The position numbers were made by a program, and so were the translations under genes. Below are positions 42,618 through 50,400 of a DNA stretch of 64,000 bases, piece after piece. Source of the stretch: Flavobacterium sp. (GTDB taxonomy: Bacteria; Bacteroidota; Bacteroidia; Flavobacteriales; Flavobacteriaceae); assembly GCF_004211145.1 (NCBI RefSeq), contig NZ_SEBS01000012.1, positions 40,951 to 104,950 on the forward strand, written 5' to 3'. The notes under the pieces were generated by a model that made no database searches, had not been told where the DNA came from, and saw only the letters and a program-made list of their open reading frames with translations. Each line of letters begins with the position of its first letter. Within the stretch, counting starts at the first letter, position 1.

Positions 42618-45600
42618 TTAATAGGCAATTTTCTTTATGACCGACGTGCCGTCGACCAACGTAACGCGAATAAGCAACGCTTGATTTGCTGATGTCGGCG
42701 TAAATTTATATTCCGATGAATCGATCTGCAATTGTTCGAAAATCAATCGACCTGAAATATCATACACTTTTACTGACGACATTGTCGCATTCGCGCTGTT
42801 CACGACCAATTGTTGGTTTTGCTTGTAAACGATAACGTTCGATTTCGCTTCAATCGGATCGCCAACTGAAAGCGCGCTGTCATACACAATATCGAAACGC
42901 GAATTGAAAACACCCGCTTCCGATGCAAACGTATAAGTTGCATCGTTCAAATTATGAACAGTGTTATTTGAATTATCGCGCAGGAAAACCTCTTGCCCTT
43001 CGCTGAACAGACCATCCACGTGATCGATCGAGATCGAGAAGTTACCCGCAGTTTCCGTTTTGAAACCTAGTGGCACGACATCTGACGTCGCGAAAGGAAG
43101 GCTTCGGCCCTGAACCGCGAATTCTTCATCGGCTACAATTGAAGTAAGTGCGTTTTGGCTGTCGTTAAAGAAACGGCCGTCGATTGCCGCATCGATTCCT
43201 TGCGTCGCGCCTTGCATGTAGGCGACCATCGTCTGGCTGAAAAGACCATCGGTGTTCGTAAGGTTCAACCAGATACGGTGACGTTCCGCAGAACTGGCAC
43301 GCAGGAATTGGTTGTCGAAGTTTGAAACACGCATGCTGTTGTTGAACGTCAATGAGGTCGACGTCGAGCGTGCGATGAATCCTTGTCCTGTTTGAATGAA
43401 ACCGTTCGGAACAAGATTGAGTGGATCGCCCGGATTGGATTGCGTTCCGGTTCCTCCGGCCAATGTATATGTAGCGTATGAAGTCGTGGTGGCGTTATTG
43501 GTTTTTCTCCAGAAGTATAAAGCTTCGGTAATTCCGTTCGCATTCATGAACAGATCGGCATCGATAACCGACGGATATGGATTACCGACCGCATTGTATG
43601 TATTGTTCGCAACCGTTACCGAATATGCACCGTTGTGAGGTTTTCCCGTAAATGTTCCCATCCAGGTCGCAGGTGTCGTCGGGTGGTTGTTCGGCATACG
43701 GATCAAATAACCGGTAGCCGCATCGAAACTGTTCGTCGACGGCACGATCGTGTTGTATTCGTTAGTCGCCGAATTATAAGTGTAAAAACGAGATGGCGTA
43801 GTTGCTGATGAAAAAGCCAAAAGGTTCTGGCTCTCGACCGGAGACGACCACAACGTATAATCCAAACGCATCAACGCTGCACTTGATCGTTTTACCGTCG
43901 CGTTACCCGTGTTTGCTACGTCATTGACCTGTATAAAACTTCCATTGTTTTCTATCACGAAAGCCGTAGCCGCAAGGTTATTTACGACGTCGTTTACGAC
44001 CGTGACGTTCGTACCGCTTGATACGGTAAGCGAACCTGACGTGAGCGTAAGTTTCAATGCCGTGAAATCACCGTTTGGAGTCGTGCTGTACGCGCCTTGG
44101 ATTTCAGCCTGCTTGCTAAAGTCAGGACCCGTTCCGTTAGACCATGATGTTCCGTTCCAGATTACGGTTTCAGGCAACGTCGTTACCGATTGCGTATTGG
44201 AATTTGGAGAAGCTTCAGCACCGCTGGTCGCACGGACGCGGTAATAATACGTCGTGTAAGGAGCAAGTCCTGAAACAGTTTGAGTCGTTCCGTTTACAGC
44301 CAAACCATTGTATCCCGTGACGAACGATGGAATCAAACCGTTTACTACGACATCATCGAGTCTCCACGGAGAAGTCGTCGCCGATGTTTTCACGAAACGA
44401 ATATATACATTCGGGAATGATGAATAAGCCGACAAGTCGACGGTATATTGATTGTAGGAAGCCGACGGCACATTGTTGTGATCGTAGGTAGCAACTACGG
44501 CAAAGCCCGTCGTCTGGCTTGTAGTCGACACTTCGATGTCAAGTGTTTTTGCTGTCGTATTTCCTGAACGTCCCAAGTAAAACGTGAGTAGTGAAGGATT
44601 GCTTACGGCAGACGTTGTCAAAGTTCCCGAATTCGAATTTCCTACCGCAGCAGCTGGCGTCGATAAAAAATCCCCATTTGTCGTGCTTCTTGCCCAACCT
44701 GTATTAGTCCAGCCTGTCGGTGGAAATGTCGCAGCAGTAAAACTTTCATTCAAAACCTGGGCAGGCGTTCCGAAAGTAGACGAAAGGCTTACATCAAGCG
44801 AATAACCCGTTGCTTGCGCGCTCCAATTGGCATCGAATTGATTTGTTCCGATATTCGTAGGCAAGGCCGCAACCGGAGCCGACAAGCTTCCCGTTCCGCT
44901 GACCGCAACCGTTGGAGGAGTTGTCGCTCCGCCACCGCTTATGGTTACATTTCCTGTTTTGGCTCCAACCGTCTGAGGCGCGAAACGCACATAGACATTT
45001 GTAGCCGACAAGGTTGCGGAAGTATACGAAACCGTCGTCGTCGCTCCCCAAGTGCTGTTATTGTTTGAAACTTCGAAGTTCGCATTTGGAGCCGTAATCG
45101 TGATCACTCCGGGCGCGCCCGTAAGAGCTGATCCCGAAAGCGAAAATGGTTGACCCGTCGAAGAAGTCAGAACGGCCTGATTCGCAAAAGTCAAGGCTGC
45201 CGGAGTTACGGCAAGCGATGCTGGCGGACCGGTAACCGCAATTGAAAATGTTCCGCCTGCGCTGTTGTAATCCTGTACTAAAATCTTATAAGAAGTTCCA
45301 GCGGTAAAAGTTGCAGTAGCCGTTTCGGAAACATTATCTGTCAAGACGCCCGAAGCGACAACGTTCGTAGTGGTCGAATACGTCGCAGGGCAAACACTGT
45401 ATACGTAAATATCCTTGTCGTTCGCGACACTAAAGTTGTTGACTGTTATGGTGTGAGTTCCCGTCACGGTCGGCGTAAACATAAAGAATACGTCAGGTCG
45501 CGTCGAACCTGTCATTGGCGATGAACCTGCAAAAGTTCCCGAGACCGCGGCCGCATCTACCGTAAGGTTGATCGCACCCGCGCAATTATCGTTTGCGGGA

Positions 45601-47198
45601 GCCGGAACCGGGATGTTGAATCCGTTCGACGTCACGCCAGTAAGCCCTGTCGCCGAAAAAGCGATCGTAGCTCCCGTAACCGCTGCCGTACTCGTCGCGG
45701 TAAGATTCGTAAATGACGCTGATCCCGAAACGGCTGTTACGGGGGTCGTTCCTCCAAGTGTCCATGTTCCTGCGCCAACGGCCGCACCTACTGACAACGT
45801 GCTCGATGTCAAATTTCCATATTGATCCTGGATAACCACGACCGGCTGCGTTGCCAAGAGTGCGCCGTTAGTTGGCGGAGCCGCGGGTTGTGTAGTTATC
45901 GCGAGCTTATTCGCGATACCCGCACCGATATTTTGAGTGACCGTGGCCGTCGAATATCCCGTAGCTGAAACGACGATTGTTTTTGAACCCGAAGTCTGTA
46001 ATAATGAAGCCGGAACCGAAGCTGAAGGCGTAAATACGATTTGACCCGAAGCTACGCTATAACCGGCTGTCAACGCCGTTCCGTTTACATTGACTCCTGT
46101 AATCGCTGAACGCCATGCCGCGTCATCGGTAAATGTCACGTTGAATGCCGCATCGACGGTGGCGCCGGCAGCTGCCGTTAATGTCGGAGGCGTCAAACTT
46201 CCGCTTGAAATCGTAAGTCCGGTTGCAGAAACTTCAGTAGAGTAGTTGAACGCTTTGTCAACCGTATAGACTTTATACCAATATTGTGTTCCCGCCACAA
46301 GCCCGACGTTGTCGGTGAACGATGTCCCCGTCCCTGTATAGCGAATAGTTCCGACAAGGGCGCCCGTCCCATTCGTTGTCGTATTGCCGACGGCATAAAT
46401 CCCTTGTTGGTTCGGATCGTTATCGGCGTTTGGATTTACGGCGTAACGAACTACCACATAACCGCCTCCGTCAACGCTTGCCGACGCACCCCATGACACG
46501 TCGAGTGACGAAGTCGTGGCGTTACTCACGGTTGCGGCACCGGCTGAGGCTGGCGCTGTGTTATCGGCTGCTCCGGCGTATATAACAAAGTCGTCAAATT
46601 CGACATTGACCGTACTGGTCGTATTGTAACGAATAATACCGATGCCGTATTTGGGCGCATTAGATGAACTTCCAGATGTTTGAGCAACTTGTACTTGCGT
46701 CCATGCATTTCCATTGACCGGTAACGTATTATTGGTCGTATATGTTCCTGGCGCCGTAGTTCCGTCGGGTGAAATACCACGTTGAATATTTGTTGCGGCT
46801 GTCGTACCGGTAGGAATCCTGTAGTACAATTGCACGGTATAAGCTGTTGTATTCACAATCGCGGAAGCCGCTGCAGTTGGGGATTGCATTCTGTATGCTG
46901 TACCTGCGGCCGATCCAAACGTTAAGTATTTGCCGCCCGAACGTCCGCCTGTCGCATTTATGGTTGCTGTAGCTGCGGCATTCTGAACAGTCCAATCAGT
47001 CCTTTGCGTACCTGTCGGGACCGAACCGAGGACCACTGCGGGTCCTGTCGTCTGCCCTTCGAATCCGCCGTCCATCTGCGGAAACGAACCAATTACCTGT
47101 TGCGCAGAAAGAATTCCGGTCGACAGGAAAAAGAAAGCTAAAACAAACGAAATCGAAAATCGTAAACTTGAAGTAGAATAAAATAATTTTTTAATCAT
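42618..47198 (-). CDS. Large secreted multidomain protein with T9SS type C sorting signal
   Basis: A 1526-residue protein. The signal peptide (MIKKLFYSTSSLRFSISFVL to LSAQQ) is followed by a carbohydrate-binding-like jelly-roll (about 35-210; DDFVIYAG), fibronectin III (about 215-330), a hemoglobin-binding/DUF1533-like segment (TDDAAWRSAITGVNVNGTAL), Ig-like sequence, a pre-peptidase C-terminal-like sandwich (NDNCAGAINLTVDAAAVSGT), a MSHYR/ASPM-like domain (YVRFAPQTVGAKTGNVTISG), a jelly-roll (SFTAATFPPTGW to WRLDDVVVNG) and fibronectin III. Residues 1012-1526 are the type C module (DYTLWSSPVESQ, GNPYPSVIDAD, RHRIWLNLTN) ending VIKKIAY. The DUF1533-like region is the only hint of a ligand and is weak. 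Expected at the cell surface or released. Confidence 0.9.
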   Translation of the reverse strand: MIKKLFYSTSSLRFSISFVLAFFFLSTGILSAQQVIGSFPQMDGGFEGQTTGPAVVLGSVPTGTQRTDWTVQNAAATATINATGGRSGGKYLTFGSAAGTAYRMQSPTAAASAIVNTTAYTVQLYYRIPTGTTAATNIQRGISPDGTTAPGTYTTNNTLPVNGNAWTQVQVAQTSGSSSNAPKYGIGIIRYNTTSTVNVEFDDFVIYAGAADNTAPASAGAATVSNATTSSLDVSWGASASVDGGGYVVVRYAVNPNADNDPNQQGIYAVGNTTTNGTGALVGTIRYTGTGTSFTDNVGLVAGTQYWYKVYTVDKAFNYSTEVSATGLTISSGSLTPPTLTAAAGATVDAAFNVTFTDDAAWRSAITGVNVNGTALTAGYSVASGQIVFTPSASVPASLLQTSGSKTIVVSATGYSTATVTQNIGAGIANKLAITTQPAAPPTNGALLATQPVVVIQDQYGNLTSSTLSVGAAVGAGTWTLGGTTPVTAVSGSASFTNLTATSTAAVTGATIAFSATGLTGVTSNGFNIPVPAPANDNCAGAINLTVDAAAVSGTFAGSSPMTGSTRPDVFFMFTPTVTGTHTITVNNFSVANDKDIYVYSVCPATYSTTTNVVASGVLTDNVSETATATFTAGTSYKILVQDYNSAGGTFSIAVTGPPASLAVTPAALTFANQAVLTSSTGQPFSLSGSALTGAPGVITITAPNANFEVSNNNSTWGATTTVSYTSATLSATNVYVRFAPQTVGAKTGNVTISGGGATTPPTVAVSGTGSLSAPVAALPTNIGTNQFDANWSAQATGYSLDVSLSSTFGTPAQVLNESFTAATFPPTGWTNTGWARSTTNGDFLSTPAAAVGNSNSGTLTTSAVSNPSLLTFYLGRSGNTTAKTLDIEVSTTSQTTGFAVVATYDHNNVPSASYNQYTVDLSAYSSFPNVYIRFVKTSATTSPWRLDDVVVNGLIPSFVTGYNGLAVNGTTQTVSGLAPYTTYYYRVRATSGAEASPNSNTQSVTTLPETVIWNGTSWSNGTGPDFSKQAEIQGAYSTTPNGDFTALKLTLTSGSLTVSSGTNVTVVNDVVNNLAATAFVIENNGSFIQVNDVANTGNATVKRSSAALMRLDYTLWSSPVESQNLLAFSSATTPSRFYTYNSATNEYNTIVPSTNSFDAATGYLIRMPNNHPTTPATWMGTFTGKPHNGAYSVTVANNTYNAVGNPYPSVIDADLFMNANGITEALYFWRKTNNATTTSYATYTLAGGTGTQSNPGDPLNLVPNGFIQTGQGFIARSTSTSLTFNNSMRVSNFDNQFLRASSAERHRIWLNLTNTDGLFSQTMVAYMQGATQGIDAAIDGRFFNDSQNALTSIVADEEFAVQGRSLPFATSDVVPLGFKTETAGNFSISIDHVDGLFSEGQEVFLRDNSNNTVHNLNDATYTFASEAGVFNSRFDIVYDSALSVGDPIEAKSNVIVYKQNQQLVVNSANATMSSVKVYDISGRLIFEQLQIDSSEYKFTPTSANQALLIRVTLVDGTSVIKKIAY

Positions 47199-47368
47199 AA
47201 TCGAGGATTAAATTTAGGTTTGGATGTGAATTCGCGACATAGTCTTATTAACCCGTGGTATCATCGCAAAAGCAGGACGTAAATTTAGAACATTAATTAA
47301 CATCTTGGAGTTCAAAAGAATTAATTATTTGTTATTTAATTTATTACACTACAAAACATTGAATCCAT

Positions 47369-47405
47369 AAAAAAAACCTCCTTCGTTTCCGAAAGAGGTC
47401 TTTTT
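47369..47405 (-). terminator. Terminator of the metal-binding-repeat giant gene
   Basis: An A-run with ACCTCCTTCG, loop TTTC, CGAAAGAGGT and a T-run; one mismatch in the stem. It lies 19 nt after the stop codon at 47424. Confidence 0.78.
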
Positions 47406-47423
47406 CAAAAAAAAACAACACAA

Positions 47424-50400
47424 CTATCTTTTGATCACGCGCAGGGTTTTCACGGTCGCTCCTTGCGTTACGATCACGTTATAAACTCCTGACGGATACC
47501 TAACTCCAAATTGTTCCGTTTCAATCGCGTCTGCTGCGAATTCTCGGTTGTCAAGCAATTTTCCAACCATATCATAGACCTTCACTCCTATTCGCTCGTC
47601 GCTCGTCGTGTCCATATCGAGGGCAAAACCTTCGGCGTATGGATTCGGGTAAGCGACCGCACGGAACGTAAGTGATGCGACTTGCTCATCGGCAAATTCG
47701 CCTCTTGCCGCTCCTGGAGACGTGACCACGCAAGCTTCTCCAAATGGAGACCAGTAACCCGTCACCATCAACGCGATTCGTACCGCATATGGAGCGCCAG
47801 GCTCATAGTTCGGCACTTGGGCGAAAGAGAAATAGTGCAAATTGCGGTCGATAACCGTAGTGGTTCCGTTATTGAGGTTAGTCACCTCAAAACGATACGT
47901 AGTTACTCGGTTAAGACTCGTAGTGGCGATAAGCGTATTCTTGTTCGGGATCACGCCGTCGCAATACGATGCCAAAGTAGGGATGGCAGGTGTAGAAACC
48001 GCGCAAGCAGGACCAAACGATTGGAATCCGCCTGTAGTTTTCACAGCGACTTCAATCGCATACGTAGTTCCGTAATTGTAGTTTGCCAACATCGTCAACC
48101 CGAACCAATGCGTCGCGCGGTCGATGACCTGGACTTGGTTAGGAGCTGAAATATCGGTCGTATTCGTGATACGGAATCGGTATCCGGTAACTCCGGCCAC
48201 ACTCTGAGTCGCGATTAGCGTACTGATCGCAGGCAATGTGATACCGCATTGAGCCGGGGCGATTGCCGCACCTCCGCTAACTACAGGAGGCGTCGTAATA
48301 AGACAGCTTTCGCCGTAAACCGATTGCCAAGCACCGCTGATCTGCAATTCAACGTCTATTGAATACGTCGTCTGGTAGTCGTAAACAGGCAACGATGTCA
48401 TTGAGAAATAATGGTTCGTCCTTACGATTGTCTGTACTTGGTTCGTAGTCGTATTCCTGACCCGGAACCTGTAAGCCGTGGCGTTCGGAACACTTATCGC
48501 ACCGATCAATGTGCTGATGGTAGGCAAAGTCGTTCCACATTGAGAAGGCGAAATAACGGTCGTGACCGCAGTTCCTTCGTCAGTATCTCCATCACAATCA
48601 TCGTCGATTCCGTTACCAAGAACCTCAGTCGCACCCGGATGTACCGAAGCGTCGGCATCATCGCAGTCAACAGCCGTTGCCGTTACCAGATAACCTGCTG
48701 GAACAGTCGCGCCGTAACAAACCGTTTCCTGGTTTCCGCCGCTGTAATTGTCCTGATCGAAATCTACGTAAAGGTTCGCGCTCTGGTAAACCGCGTTATT
48801 CGTATCGTTGCAGTCAGCACCCGCCGATGTCGTGGCATAACCTGCCGGAGTTCCGAGGCCGTGACAAACCGTCTGGCTTCCGTTCGTGTAACCGTCGCCG
48901 TCAACATCCACGAACAGAACGCTGCTTGTAAAGATGTTCGGATTAGTATCGTCGCAGTCTTCGCCATCCGTGGTGGCCGAGAATCCTGCAGGAGTCGTAA
49001 GCCCGTGGCAAACGCCAAGCGAACCGTCGTCGTATCCGTCGGCGTCGTTGTCGACAAATAATGTGCTGAACGTGTACGACATCGAATCGTTGTCGTTACA
49101 ATCGATATTGTTGGTCGAATAACCGGCCGGCGCGGTCTGGGCGTTCAAAGCACAGACGTTTGCAGCTGTATTTGAACCGTACAAATCGCCGTCGTTGTCG
49201 ACATAGAACGTATAGATTTGATTTTTCGTGTCGTCCGTGTCGTCGCAGTCTGTGTTGTTCGACACATATCCGAGCGGTTGGACGCAAGCAACCACCGAAA
49301 TGGAAGCATCGCCGAATCCATCGTTGTCAGCATCGAGGTAGAATGTTCCCAAAGTTGCATTCGTATCGTCGTTGTCGTCGCAGTCGTCGCTGTTTTCAAC
49401 ACCGTTGCACGCAACCATTACGTTCGAACCGAGGCCGTCGTTATCGTTGTCGGCATACAGAACCAAACTGTCGTCGCAATCGTCGCTGTTGGCAACACCG
49501 TTTTCAAGACAGGCTACGAATGTATCCGATCCGAAACCGTCGTTGTCGTTGTCGACATAGATCAACAAGTTGTCGTTACAGTCATCGCTGTTCGCAACAC
49601 CGTTACAAGCCGCGAACGTATCCGATCCGAAACCGTCTCCGTCGTTATCCGTATAAAGTAAAGAATTATCGTCGCAGTCATCGCTGTTCGCAACACCGTC
49701 TTCGATACAGGCTACGAACGTATCCGATCCGAAACCGTCGTTGTCGTTATCAGTATAGATCAACAAGGCGTCATCGCAATCGTCGCTGTTCGCAACACCG
49801 ATACAGGCCGCGAAAACGTCTGACCCGAAACCGTCACCGTCAACATCGGCGTAAAGAAGTGAATTGTCGTCGCAATCGTCGCTGTTCGCAACACCGTCTT
49901 GCAGACAGGCCACGAATGTGTCCGATCCGAAACCGTCATTATCGTTATCGGAATAAACCAACAAATCGTCGTCGCAATCGTCGCTGTTCGTCACACCGTC
50001 GCACGCAACCGTCACGTTTGACCCGAAACCATCGTTGTCGTCATCGGCAAACATGACCATATTGTCGTCGCAGTCGTCGCTGTTATCCACGCCGCCGCAC
50101 GCAACCGGAACGAAAGAACCGAATCCGTCGTTGTCGTTATCTTGGTAAAGCACCGCAGTGTCGTCGCAGTCATCGCTGTTCGAAACACCGTCACATGCAA
50201 CCGCAACGTCAGATCCGAAACCGTCGTTGTCAGTATCAGCATACAATAACGTATTGTCATCGCAGTCGCTTGCGTTTTCCACGCCTTCGCAGGCCGCGTA
50301 CACGCCGTTTCCGAAACCGTCTCCGTCGTTGTCAACGAAAAGCAGTAAAGTGTCGTCGCAATCGTCGCTGTTGGCAACGCCGCCACAAGCTATCATGACA

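Noticed and set aside
49160..50056. Plus-strand frame of 298 codons opposite the giant repeat gene
   Set aside because: It is Arg/Arg-Arg and His rich low-complexity sequence produced by reading the Asp-repeat DNA on the other strand; no domain, no start context.
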